64,000 nt of DNA from Akebia trifoliata (GCA_017979445.1 CM030717.1:19827288-19891287); one strand, 5' to 3'. Positions 37,580-48,884 are shown, counted from the first letter of the stretch. Numbers and translations are program-made. The notes: generated by a model from the sequence alone, not told the origin.

Positions 37580-38739
37580 ATGGAATACCCACCCAAAGAA
37601 ATCAGAGACCTAGTAGAACGTCACGAGAAAGGTGTTCAGCCAAACATCAAGGATACAGATTCAATCAATCTTGGTATCGAAGAGGACCCACAAATTGTCA
37701 AGATCGGAGCCTTATTAAGGTCGCAACATAAAGAAGAAATGGTCGAACTCTTCGAAAGTATCAAGATGTCTTCGTATGGTCGTACAGAGATATGTCGGGA
37801 TTAGATACAGATCTTGTTGTACACAAGCTACCAATTGCCTCGGGAAGCAAGTCGATTAAACAAAAACTGAGAAGGCTAAAACCAGAATGGACCCTCAAGG
37901 TCAAAGATGAGGTCATGAAACAGTTCGAAACAAGATTTCTTGTAGTCTCTACGTACCCTGAGTGTTTGGTTAATGTCGTCCCAGTACCCAAGAAAGATGG
38001 GAAGGTACATATGTGTGTTGACTATCGAGACTTGAACAAAGCCAGTCCTAAGGATAATTTTCCACTTTCACACATCGACACTCTAGTCAACAGTACAGCA
38101 GGGCACGGCATGTTCTCATTCATGGATGGATTCTCAGGCTATAATCAGATAAAAATAGCAAAAGAAGACCAGGAAAAGACTGCATTTATCACACCATGGG
38201 GTACTTTCCACTATAAAGTCATGCCATTCGGGCTGAAGAACGCAGGGGGCGACTTACCAACGGGTAATGACCGCTTTATTCCACGATATGATCCATAAAG
38301 AAATGGAGGTCTACATAGATGACATGATCGCTAAATCTGGCATCGAAGAAGACCATATGGTAAATCTCAAGAAATTATTCGATAGACTCAGGAAGTACAG
38401 TTTGAGGCTAAATCCGGCAAAATACGTATTCGAGACAACATCGGGCAAGCATTGGGGTTCATCGTCAGCAGAAGGGGCATCGAGATAGATCCAGCAAAAA
38501 CCAAGTATATCCTCGAGATGAAAACACCCGTTTCAGAGAGAGATGTTCATGCATTCTTGGGGAGAATACAGTACATTAGCCGTTTCATCGCTCAACTCAT
38601 GCCTATCTGTGAGCAAGTCTTCAAGCTACTGAAGAAAGATACGCCGAAGAAGTGGAACAAAAATTATCAAGAAGCATTCGACAAGATCAAGCAATATCTG
38701 CTCAATCCACCAGTCTTAATCCCTCCTACTCGAGGGTGA
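37580..38739 (+). pseudogene. Reverse transcriptase (element D)
   Basis: RNA-directed DNA polymerase domain. Order: pre-RT segment DVFVWSYRDM near 37765, fingers VVPVPKKDGKVHMCVDYRDLNKAS near 37978-38050, palm FSFMDGFSGYNQI near 38115, KVMPFGLKNAG, then YIDDM with the catalytic Asp pair near 38313, NPAKYVF near 38412 and the thumb/connection to 38739. Three frame changes are visible: near 37750, at a run of five G at 38246-38250 (one G too many), and near 38451 (one base too few). Sequence motifs are otherwise intact. Confidence 0.9.
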
Positions 38740-39600
38740 CCTCTGTTGATGTATATCTCAGTACAAGAAACGTCAATATGGTGTGTGCTAGGACAACATG
38801 ATGAATCAGGACGGAAGGAACAAACCATCTATTATCTCAGCAATAAATTTACCGAGTATGAGATAAAATATTAGACACTTAAGAAGACTTGTTGTGCATT
38901 AGTCTGGGCATCTGAACGACTGCGTCATTATTTGCTTAGTTACTCAACTCTACTTATCGCCAGAATGGACCCCCTGAAGTACCTTTTTGAGAAATCGATA
39001 ATAACAGGTTGTACAGCGAAGTGGCAATTATTATTATCTAAGTTCGACATCACCTATGTCACTCAAAAAGCCATTAAATGGCAAGCCATCGCAGATTACT
39101 TAGCTGAGCACCCATTGCTTGATTACGAGCCATTAAAGACGAACTTCCCGGATGAAGCCATACTATTTACCGAGATTGAAGACGATGACGACGAACCAGG
39201 TTGGAAAATGTACTTCGATGGAGTAGCATATCAGAAAGGGAACGGAATAGGGATAGTCTTGATTAAACCAGATGGGTCTCACGTGCCAATTATAATTAGA
39301 CTGAAGTTTCAATGTTCTAGCAACGAAGCTGAATACGAAGTATGCATAACACGGTTGAAAGTAGCACTGGATCTTGAGGTAGATGAGATCGACGTTTTTG
39401 GAGATTCAAGCTTAGTAGTCTACTAGACGACTAGAGAATGGAAGACCCGAGAGTAGAGGCTGGTCCCTTACCACGAGTATCTAGAGGAACTAAGCTCACG
39501 CTTTGACAGGATCTCATTTACATACATGCTAAGAGCTAAGAATCAGTTCGCAGATGCACTAGCTACGCTTACTTCCATGATTAGTATTTCAAAATATTTG
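38740..39600 (+). pseudogene. RNase H and archaeal-like RNase H (element D)
   Basis: The Ty3-type RNase H comes first (about 38750-39120: YYLSNKFTEYE, a TAG stop near 38873, then CCALVWASERLRHYL and WQAIADYLAEHP). A second domain starts with WKMYFDG near 39203 and continues SNEAEYE near 39322 and GDSSLV near 39405, the archaeal-like RNase H found in Tat/Ogre elements. A TAG stop near 39424 interrupts it, and another TAG follows shortly. KNQFADALATL near 39538 closes the domain. This second RNase H is the main evidence for the Tat lineage. Confidence 0.88.
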
Positions 39601-40918
39601 GTTATCGACCCAATCGAGATTGGAATTCAAGATGAGTCGAAGTATTGCTTACCCGTCGAAGTAGAAAAATCTGAAGAAAAGCCATGGTACTCAGACATCA
39701 AGGCATATCTCGAAGATTGAATCTTCCCCTCAGATGCAACACCAAATGACTGAAGGACTATCCAGAAATTGGCAGGGCAATTCTTCTTGAACAGGGGCAT
39801 TCTATACAAGAAATCGCACTACGAGGTATTACTTCGGTGTGTGGCAGAAATAGAAGCGAAACAACTAATCAAGACTGTGCATGGTGGAATCTGTGTGTCC
39901 CACATGAATGGTCATATGCTAGCCAAGAAGATCATGAGAATGGGATACTATTGGTCGACAATGGAGAGTGACTGCTATCAGGATGTCCGCAGGTGCCACC
40001 TATGTCAAATCTACGCCAACAAGATCAATGCTCTGCCATCAGAATTGCATAATATGACTACTCCTTGGCCTTTTTCGCTCTAGGGCATGGACGTCATCTG
40101 GCAAATCTAGCCAAAAGCCTCGAACGGGCATCGATTCATCTTAGTTGCCATCGACTATTTTACCAAATGGGTAAAAGCCGTATCTTATGCCAATGTCACT
40201 AAGAGCAATGTCCTGAAGTTTGTCAAGAACAACATTATCTGCAGATATGGACTTCCCAACGGGTTAGTAACTAACAATGCCAAGAACTTCAAGAACAGGG
40301 ATATGATCAAGATGTGCGAAGACTTCCAGATCACTCATCACAACTCTGTACCCTACAGACCTAAGATGAACGGAGCAGTCAAGGCAGCCAATAAGAATAT
40401 CAAGAAAATAATTGAGAAGATGGTAGTTACGTACACATGTTGCCTTTTGTACTCCACGCCTATCGAACCTCGTTTAAAACTTCGACTGGGGCAACTCCGT
40501 ATTCATTGGTCTATGGAATGGAAGCAGTTTTACCCGTAGAGGTCAAGATCCCTTCCCTTCAAATCTTAAAGGAATCAAAGTTAGATGAAACTGAATGGGT
40601 TCAAGCTCGGTTCGACCAGTTAAATCTAATCGAAGTAAAACGTCTTGCAGCCATTTGTCATGGACAGATCTACCAACGACGAATAGCTTGTGCTTCAATA
40701 AGAAAGTCAAGCCTAGGGATTTCTCACTGGGAGACCTTGTTCTGAAAAAAAAAATTTCAATCCAAGAAGACGCTAGAGAAAAGTTTCGACCGAATTATGA
40801 GGGACCATTTATCGTGAAAAAGGTGATGACGGAAGGAGTTCTGATCCTTACAGAAATGGATGGACAAGCCTTCCCGCAACCGATCAATGCTGACACTGTC
40901 AAGGAATACTACGCCTAA
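39601..40918 (+). pseudogene. Integrase with altered catalytic residues (element D)
   Basis: After stops near 39718 and 39751 the frame resumes at 39769. The HHCC zinc domain is visible (GGICVSHMNGHMLAKKI, then CHLCQ near 39993). In the core, the first catalytic Asp is kept in GMDVIW near 40086, after a stop. The second sits in TNN near 40273 where D is expected (now Asn), and the third in AVKAAN near 40380 where E is expected (now Lys). Both are G to A changes. A frameshift follows near 40435; frame 40437-40745 holds STGATPYSLVYGMEAVLP, and 40595-40918 the C-terminal GDLVLKK and NYEGPF. The enzyme cannot be active as written. Confidence 0.9.
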
Positions 40919-41733
40919 AAATTGACCCTGAGATGACGAAAGGCCATCTTTGCTATCCCAAACTATCTACCCTAGTCAACCCTTTTGAGCCATCACGTTC
41001 ATTTCTTAACCTAAGACTAGGGCAAGTCAACAACTACAAAACGATACAAAAATGAAAAAATGAAAAAAAAAAGATAGAAGAAGAGAAAATCAGAGAGATC
41101 AAATCATCAAAGTACTCCTGACCCGCATGAGGATAAACTGTGAATGGCTAAAAATACTCGGACACTTGATCTAAGCTCGACCCAAATCTCCACCCTAAAC
41201 AAGTTCGAGAGATGCTGGGAGGAGACATAGATCACCTTTTCAAAATAAAAATAGATGAACCCCATGTCTAAACCACTCTAAGTACATCCAGACCTTAACT
41301 TTTTGAATCCTTCCACTACCCTAAGCCTAAGCCAATGTTTCGTCCCAACAGAAGTCCTTTTTTATCAAGGAATGTTCTAGGGCAATATAATGACAGTGGC
41401 AGCACCAATGATCTTGCGACTTGGTCCGGATATCAAGTCTTATTAGTCGTTGGAAGACTCGATGGGGGAATCCAGGTCGGATATTCAAAAAAAAAAGAGC
41501 ACTCGAAGTATAGAGTAGCCGATCTCACGGCTCAACTTGAGTTGTCGAATCACGAATAGTCATCAGTAAACTCGATAGGGGAATCTAGATCTATTACTCA
41601 AGAAAAAGGGCTACTACAAGAGTAGAATCGTCGATCTCGCAGCTCAATTTGAGTCACCAAGTCACAAAGACACAGAGACTCCGAACGAAACTGTAATATA
41701 AAAATTCAAAAATACAAGCATAGTCTGAAAGGG
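40919..41733 (+). other. 3' UTR of element D, with a twofold repeat
   Basis: Non-coding sequence after pol. A segment of about 115 bp is present twice in a row (41457-41572 and 41573-41680): ACTCGATGGGGGAAT, later GCCGATCTCACGGCTCAACT, against ACTCGATAGGGGAAT and GTCGATCTCGCAGCTCAATT. The short frame 41335-41559 crosses it and is not convincing. Confidence 0.6.
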
Positions 41734-41878
41734 CATAGTGAAAACCTGAAAGGGCACTATGAGTAAAGAATCGGATTATGGCAAGATCAAAGCCATCGAC
41801 ACGATGAAAATCCCAAAAAGGACGTCGATGCTCAAAAAAGTGGAAACCGGGTCTGGTGAAAACCTTAACTGGCACCAG
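41734..41878 (+). repeat. Two-tier hairpins in the 3' UTR of element D
   Basis: CATAGTG-cap-CACTATG at 41734-41761 (cap AAAACCTGAAAGGG) and CTGGTG-cap-CACCAG at 41853-41878 (cap AAAACCTTAACTGG). Between them a weaker one surrounds AAAATCCCAAAAAGGA at 41807-41822. The caps match those of elements C and B while the stems are unrelated in sequence. Confidence 0.8.
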
Positions 41879-42346
41879 GGGCAATAAGGGTGAACAAAAA
41901 AAAAAGGGAAAGCTCCTAGTTCGCAAGAATATAAACTATGAACGGTGAAATCTTTCCAAGAAAACCCATGTCCCGAGCAGATAACAATCCTCCAAGTACC
42001 AAGGCACTGGGGATGACTCTAAAGGAACCAAAAGAACAATTGACGTTTGTATCCCCTGTGTCTGACAAAAGCACCAGAATCGTCATAACCAAAGATTATT
42101 ACAAACTCTGAATTTATTGGACTCATTTGATAAAGACATTTCACAAAATTACGTTTCAAAAACTACTATTTTGGCCAATGACGACAAATCTAGGACTCAT
42201 CCAATGAATTTTCGTGTTTTCAAAGAACAATAGATATACCTGAGGCCAAGTAAGTACAAAAACTATTTTCTTTGCATTAGTCCTTCAACATTTTGCATAC
42301 ATTCATATAATGAAAAGAAAATACAAAAAGTGGGAGTACAACGCAG
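41879..42346 (+). other. Spacer before antisense genes of element D
   Basis: No gene, repeat or RNA recognised. It separates the sense 3' UTR from the end of the antisense gene at 42347. Confidence 0.4.
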
Positions 42347-43946
42347 TCAAACATCATGGTAACAAATGAAAAAGGAGTCAAGGTATTCTTCCAAAGCCCA
42401 AATCCGGGTAGCCTGATTCATCATCACTCTTTCGGCATCTGAAGCATCACGACTCACCAAATATGCTGCAAAGTCATCAAAATGAGGACACTGGGCAAGT
42501 CTGTCCCTCAACTCAGCAACTTCAGCTCGAAGTCTAACCACTTTGCCACTACTACTAGATCCAGATTGGATAAAGGCAAGTTCGGATGTCAGCCGAGCGA
42601 TCTCTTTCTGCATTTTCTTATCGGATTTGAGCCAAATAGCCTGAATTCGATGATGATCATTCTGAGACTCCTCCACTCGATCTCGATAATCAAAGGAGGA
42701 TGAAGTACCAGGGCGTGTTCGGGGAACTATGGACACTGAGGGTCTCCAGAAACGAGTTCTCAAATCCAATGCAAGTATGCCGGGAATAAGTGCGCTGCAA
42801 ATATGGGTCCACTCAAAAACCTCAACTCGACCCCATTTTTTTACAAGTCGACTCAAAAGTGCAGTCGATAAAGGGCCAACCAACTCATTGAAATTCTCAG
42901 GAATGAGCATACCTTGATCATAATCAAATTGACGAAGAACCCGAAGTAGTACATAATGAGTTGCCTCGTGAAGACCAATCAAAACGAGAAAACGGGCACC
43001 ATCGAATGCAATCACAGGAGATCCTCGAGGTTGGAATGCACCTACCCATCTCACTTCTTCATCATCAAGGTTGCTGATGAAGGAATACCAATCTTCTTTG
43101 CCACCTGAAACGAAGGGAATAACTCATCTCGACATCGTAAGAACGAGATCAGCATTAACACAAAATAAGCGATTAACTACTTCAGTTGAAGCCAAATGAT
43201 CCATGAATCAAAGCTGCAATAACAAGAGTATCCTAAACTTTGGAAACTAATGAAGTCAAGTTTAAATCTAAGCTAAGTTTGAAATTTACCTGCAGGACTG
43301 GAGCACATCCCTAGAAAATTCGATCACGACCGGAAGAACAAGCCGTGAGGGATTGGAACATTTCGCTCAAAAGCAACGGGGCCAACCGGCGTCCTTTCCG
43401 GACTTGTAGAATCATGTGAATGAGAAAAAGGTCTACGATGTCTCCGCCACCCGAAAATAAGAGTTGACTCACCACCATCAAAGTGAGAGCATTAAAGTCA
43501 ATCAACGGCTTCGAGGGGTCCGTAAGGCATTCAATCAAGAAGGATTTGGATATTGTTTTCAAAACCGATCCACCATCCGAAATCTTCAAAAATTTGCGGT
43601 TTATCGCCAAGAAGGCGGAAGTCTCGCTTCGGTATCCATCACGCAAGGGTGGAACCACATCCCCACCCGATATTTCGAGCCCTAACAATACTTTAAATTC
43701 CTCAATGGTGGGAGTCATTTCATGCTCCCCAAATCAGAAGAGATTGAGTTCGGGGATGCAATACCTTAGCATGGCCTCAATCAAGCCCCATTACAATGGG
43801 ACCTCGGGCAAGGAAAGAGTAAATCCTAGTTTATTCAAGCACCATTGAGCTCTATCATCATTATCCATGCTATCTATCCAACTACTCAAGAAAGGATCAA
43901 TAATGCCATATCTTTTCAAGTTGGGAAGAGTAGAGGGCACCTCCAT
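42347..43946 (-). pseudogene. Antisense gene 1 of element D, DUF7745-like
   Basis: A two-exon gene on the strand opposite to pol. Exon 1 runs from the ATG at 43946 to 43290 and includes MTPTIEEFKVLLGLE near 43718 and LLSEMFQSLTACSSGRDRIF. A CAG|GTAAAT donor at 43289 and a TTTCAG acceptor ending at 43105 bound a 185-bp intron. Exon 2 continues to 42347 with a domain end (RWVGAFQP...GMLIPENF) and a C-terminal heptad-rich stretch. The wording and layout recall plant DUF7745 proteins, which I link from memory. Exon 1 has stops near 43791, 43734 and 43311, so it is a pseudogene. Antisense ORFs between pol and the 3' LTR are known in Tat-lineage elements such as Retand and Grande. Confidence 0.65.
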
Positions 43947-44085
43947 GGAGCTTGAGAAGAAGCTTTGAGGAAGAAGGAGAGTAAAAATCGGCCAAAAGTG
44001 AAAAAGGAAAGTAAAAAAATCATGAAAAGTGAAATGTTAGGGCAAAATGAAGTTGAAACAGGCTTAAAGTGGAAAGTAAATCATA

Positions 44086-44303
44086 CTGGTCCGTGTTTGA
44101 AACACGGATAAGGACAAATGTTAAGTGATCCGTGCCCAAAACACGGATAAAATCAATATTAGCTTATTTGTGTTGGGAGCACGGAAGAAGCAAAATGTGA
44201 CTCATCCGTGCTTAAGGCACGGATAAAAGCAAAAATGACTTATCCATTCTCCTGGCACGGATGAAAACTGGGAAAATCTATCCGTGTTGAGAACACGGAC
44301 CAG
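44086..44303. repeat. Six-unit 38-bp hairpin array, downstream copy (element D)
   Basis: Units at 44090, 44129, 44167, 44205, 44243 and 44281 (one step of 39, the rest 38). Best stems: CCGTGTT-TGA-AACACGG, ATCCGTG-n7-CACGGAT (44128-44148 and 44204-44224) and TCCGTGTT-GAG-AACACGGA (44281-44299). Units 3 and 5 are damaged on one arm. It is framed by CTGGTCC (44086-44092) and GGACCAG (44297-44303), as in the leader array at 31065. Confidence 0.88.
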
Positions 44304-44955
44304 AAGGTTTTAGCCTTAAAGACATGGATCATGTGAATTCTGAAAGATTCAGGACCATGTAACAGGCACCTCATGTCTTGAAACCCCAAAATCACATGAA
44401 AAACAGCTTGAACTTTTACATGCTCGATAAACGCGTTCAAAACTCTCGAAAGCTCTCAAGATGTATACCGAGCATGTACGAACTCGCCATGATCATATTA
44501 GGCCAGATCAAACCTCCAAGGACCGCCTCACTCACCATGGACCCCAAACGACTCACACCACTCAAGAACATACTCGAAGGGTCCTTTGGACCCTGATCGC
44601 ACCCTTTACCAGCTCGTAAACTCACCAACACTCAAAATGGCTCGAAAACCCTGATGATTGATATCTCACCAAGAAGCTCGGATCAATTGCACAGATGATC
44701 ATAATGATACAACAAATACAATAAATAATGGACATGAATGCACATATATATACAAAAGTTTAAAATGTTTACAAATGTGTCTGAGTCTAATTCAAAAATA
44801 TACATGAATTGCAAGGTACAACAAAATCAAATCAAGGGGGGAGTATCGTCCCGAACACTCTGAGTCTTCGGAAGCACTCTAGAAGAAGATCCAGCCACTG
44901 CACCCGAGCCAAACACCCCGGAAGAAGGTAGACCATGCATCAGCAGTCGTCCGTC
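44304..44955. other. Spacer between antisense genes, no gene
   Basis: Contains a few open frames of 60-70 codons without recognisable content. AAGGGGGGAGT at 44836 is purine-rich but not beside an LTR. Confidence 0.4.
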
Positions 44956-45948
44956 CTAATCCATAGTACCCGCGAGATCGACGCTAGGGACAGAAGGGCC
45001 AGTGGAAGGGGAGGCCTGAAAACGAAGAAATAGAATAGATCAAATACAGGAAGAAATATATACAATATGCAAGAAAATGAACAACTAAATATAAATACAT
45101 ACCTTGGGAGGTGTTGGAGGCCGCGCAGAGGTGCTCGCTCCGTCTCGACGTCGATGATAGTCTTGAAAAGATCATAAATAAAAAATCAATCAAGACAGAA
45201 TACCTATGAACTACAATATGTGAAACGAAAGGGAAAGAGAACAAAAACAACATACCATCTCGGCCTGAAGACGAGACTCGCATAAGGCCATCTCGAGCTC
45301 TAACTCCTGGATACGAGCAGCCTGTGCCCCAAGGCGAGCCTCCTGCTCCTCAATATGGACAGCCTGCTCCTCCACCTTCGCCCTAGAGGCCCTCCATCTA
45401 TTCTCCATCTCCATGGCCTTCGTTGCCTGAGCCTCAATCACATCGTAACCCTCGCGGAGACGACGAAGATCATCGGCCTGAAAGTAAGAATAACAAACAA
45501 GTAAGAATGATAAGAAGCAGAGAGTTCTACAGAAAAGAGACAAGGATAGAATACATACCGTGATAGCATGCTCCTGTAACAAGATCCCTCCGATCTCGAT
45601 AATCCCGACCCGAGCGGTGACAGCAGGCATAATACATCCAATAGAAGCCTCTCTAAACCAGACCTAGTAGTCATCGCCCCTCACCAGTCCAGCAGCATCA
45701 ACACCCCTCGACTGGGTGAGATATGCATCTACCATCATAGCCCCCGAGATAAGCTCAGGTGGAGCGACAAGGATGCCAAGGCTCCCATCGTGCTGGAAAA
45801 ATAGGCGCTCCCCTAGATAAAATGTGTATCTCTGCTCGTCAATAAAGAAGGGGTAGCGTTGTCGTTTGATGTTACGCCTATAGGCGTTCCTCACCTCCTG
45901 CCTTCCGCTGACAGTGCGGGAAAGGTCTCGAAGCGTAACCGAGAAGAT
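44956..45948 (-). pseudogene. Antisense gene 2 of element D, four-exon 3' part
   Basis: The end of a gene of unknown function on the minus strand. Consensus splice sites define exons 45948-45559, 45477-45256, 45161-45103 and 45015-44956. The introns are 81, 94 and 87 bp, each GT...AG with T-rich tracts. A further acceptor (TTTTGCAG) precedes 45948. The first exon encodes a basic region (RNAYRRNIKRQRYPFFIDE) then a globular stretch with one TAG stop near 45665. The second encodes a clear coiled coil (EEQAVHIEEQEARLGAQAA). The tail is Pro/Ser-rich if a frame shift between exons 2 and 3 is allowed. The 5' part is lost where a chromovirus begins at 45980. Confidence 0.6.
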
Positions 45949-45971
45949 CTGCAAAAGAGAGAAAGTCAAAC

Positions 45972-45978
45972 GATACCA
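45972..45978 (-). other. Primer-site stub beside a chromovirus LTR
   Basis: On the minus strand the LTR end CACA is followed by GA and TGGTATC, the first seven bases of the initiator-Met primer site, then unrelated sequence. The LTR at 26029 has the same GA spacer before its PBS. This suggests that a chromovirus interior was deleted just after its PBS. Confidence 0.6.
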
Positions 45979-45980
45979 TC

Positions 45981-47110
45981 TGTGGCGCCCCACCAAACGC
46001 TAACACAAATACCCATGTCAGATCTCGAGGTACTAGGTGGCACCTCAAAATTTCGGCATGGTCTCCTCTGTTTATGTTAGTATTCCAAAGCGATTCAACC
46101 TGCACCTAATAATCTTGCATATATATATACAAAATATACTACTAGGGGAAGCCTATATACATCTAATAACATACGAAAGATCAGAGTGCGGAAGAATAAC
46201 CAGAATACAGGATTATACAAATATTTCTCATTCTAACAAAAGTCCTAACGCTTAGAATAAAATCTATTACTTTTGGACAATCGACACCACTAGGGGCTAT
46301 AACCCCAATACTCACCAAGTGACAAACTCTGGCTGTCTATCTGACCTACCAGATGATTCTCACTCGTGCTCTATACCTACCTTGCCAATCTTCGAATCGG
46401 AAACAAAAAAAATAAAGAAAGAAAGGGTGAGTAACAACGGTTACCCAGTAAAGAAAAACACAATTTCTGCCAATAACCTCTTCTAACATGAACGAATAAG
46501 CATACTAAATCATTTTAAAATCTATAAAATTTTATAAAAGAAACTACGATTAACTAGTACATATAGCCAGGGATGAGCAACTATACATTTTAAAACTCAC
46601 ATTACATCAATTATTATTACTCACTATAACATTCTCTTTTTATACAAATCTAATTGATCAAATGGAAACATTTAACATGTATTTCATTTTATATATCAAA
46701 ATAAGACAACAGATACATAATACACAATGGTAGAGTACTAGAATTAGAGTATTGGGATTTATGACTGGATCGCTCCCAGTCGGGACATGGTGTTTCATAA
46801 TAAAGTAGTAGTTCTTGATTTTGTGGCTGGTCGTTGTTTACCACACTTGTGAGACCATTTATCCAGCTCAGGCTGACCGTTTGATGTGACCGTAAGCAAT
46901 GGATCTCTTTTCGATGTGTCAAAACATTCGACTACTATAGATTGTTAGTGATCACTGACTAATCATCTTCGTCTATGCCTATCAAGCGTGCATATGATTC
47001 CCAAATATACAAACCATTCGTATACGACCACCATTACATTATAAGTTCATTGGTAAAGATAGAGAGGAATAAACCCAGATTCCAGTTGTGACTCCACTCT
47101 CATACGCGTC
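45981..47110 (-). mobile_element. Chromovirus LTR, 3' part, split by element C
   Basis: It begins TGTGGCGCCCCACCAAACGC on the plus strand. It continues after element C at 58562. The sum (about 2993 bp) equals the length of the LTR at 19564-22552. The break lies in ATACGCGTC/CCATACCAC, intact at 6330 in the solo LTR. Confidence 0.9.
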
Positions 47111-48883
47111 TGTAGACACCCCATTTTTGCATCCGCCTGATTAATCAACTCGTCAACCCGATCGCAAGGATTCCCAATGATGGATGTGTATTCCATTGCT
47201 TTACTTTGTTACCAGATTTGTTTCAGAAATCCAGATGAGGTATCTCGAATTGACAAAACCTTAGAAACCACGCTACGCTAGGAAAGTACGATCCCAGAAA
47301 CATAGAAATCATCATCTTGCAGACCAAAAAGAAGCTTCACGATAAAAATCACTAAAAATTATCAAATTACCAAAATACCCCTAACCTCAAAACAACCCTA
47401 GAGCCTACGTTACGCTTAGCAAAACCCATTCGAACACATAAAATGACAAATCGGAACCAAATAAATCATTTCACCAATTTTAACAGAATTTGACAAAATT
47501 ACGAAAATGCCCCTCATAAAGTTCACAACCATTTCACACAAAAAATTTCATAAATAACAAAAACTAATATTTCCATTGAATTCCTTACGAAAAACCGATT
47601 CTAAAACATCCTAGAACATTAAAAACTGACTTAAAATGTGAAAAGTCCTCTCCGGGGGCAAAACGGTAATTTCACAATTTTCATGATAAAAAATTCCGAA
47701 ATTAATAAATAAAACATTAAATAATTAAATTTAAACATTAATGAAATTAATTTAAAATTTTGAACCTAAAAAATCGATTAATCGGACTCTCAGGCAAAAT
47801 TGTTGAGGGTTCGTGGGATATTTCTTTAAGGACCCCTCCATTTGGGGGTCCAAAGAATTAAAAATATTTTAGAGGAGGGTTCTCCAAAAATCAAAGTAAA
47901 TCAAGCAAGACTAAGGTCAAGGTATTAAAGTCAATCAAGTGAGACTGAAGTCAAAATTAAAGTCAATTAAGCAAGACTAAAGTCAAGATATTAAAAGTCA
48001 ATCAATTAAGACTGAAGTCAAAACAATAAAAGTCAATCAAATAAGACCAAAAGTCATAATAGAGATCTAATTAAATAATAACTCTATCTAATAGAGTTCT
48101 AACTTAAAAACAATTCTACCTAAAACAATTTGAATTAAAATACAATTCTACCTAAAACAATTCTAATTAAAACACAATTCTACCTAAAACAAGTCAAATT
48201 AAAACACAACTCTAATTAAAAGATTTCCAATTAAACACTAACTCTATCCAAATCAACCCCTAAAAACATCTATAAATAGAGGTGCTCACACCCTATTTTC
48301 GTATCAAATTATAAACCTTAAGAGAAGTAGGTCTAGAAGCTCCCCTAGCCCCCCATAAACCCTAGTTTTGGAGTCCCAACTCCTTAACTAACATCCCTCC
48401 TTCAATTTTAGTCTAGAAAACATCCAAAAGCCTTCTAAAAACACCCCCAAATCCACAACGAACTTAAAGAGTTTAGATTCAAAAACAAGGAGATACCTTG
48501 CCTCGGAGATCCGAAGTCAAATCCGGAAACAGAACGAAGCAAGGGAGCACGGTACAAGGAGCTCTTTTTGTCAGATCTGAGGGAACCAAGTCCGTGCCAT
48601 CGGAAAGGTAAATTTTTATTTTTATTTATTTTTTTATTTAGGTTTTAGCAATGTAATTTACTTGGGACTTTAGTAGAGACCGGCTTTGGCCGGGCGGGGT
48701 TGGTGCCTAACACCTTCCAACCCCGTAACTTGATCCCTGAATTCAGATTTTTTATGGTAGATTAGTTCTTTTTATCCATGTTAAAGTCAGTATGGTTCGC
48801 AGACCACAATAACTAGGTGGCGACTCCCAAACCTCAAGGGTCAAAAGCGGATCCGCGCACCCCGCGGATCGAGGGCGCTTTCA
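47111..48883 (+). mobile_element. 5' LTR of element C
   Basis: TGTAGACACCCCATTTTTGC to GAGGGCGCTTTCA. It holds two kinds of short internal repeats: AAGTCAAT/AAGACTGAAGTC at about 47895-48060, and AATTAAAACACAATTCTACC at about 48105-48200. A TATAAATA box lies at 48271-48278, and the U5 blocks GGTGCCTAACACCTTCCA (48702-48719) and TGGCGACTCC (48818-48827) follow. Confidence 0.93.
48271..48278 (+). promoter_or_regulatory. TATA box of element C 5' LTR
   Basis: TATAAATA in ACATCTATAAATAGAGGTGC. The 3' LTR has the same box at 57944-57951. Transcription would start shortly after it. Confidence 0.8.
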
Positions 48884-48884
48884 G

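Larger units (their letters stand above)
28012..45965 (+). mobile_element. Tat/Ogre-type retrotransposon lacking its 3' LTR (element D)
   Basis: Order: LTR, PBS, 3-kb structured leader, gag, PR, RT, RH, aRH, INT, 3' UTR, two antisense genes. It is inserted in a chromovirus LTR at 28011/28012. Its right side is cut at about 45965-45980 by a chromovirus primer site and LTR, and no 3' LTR follows. Many TAG stops and a few indels show moderate age. Confidence 0.82.

Noticed and set aside
44836..44846. AAGGGGGGAGT as the polypurine tract and 3' LTR start of element D
   Set aside because: No TGTAGACACCCC or other LTR start follows it.
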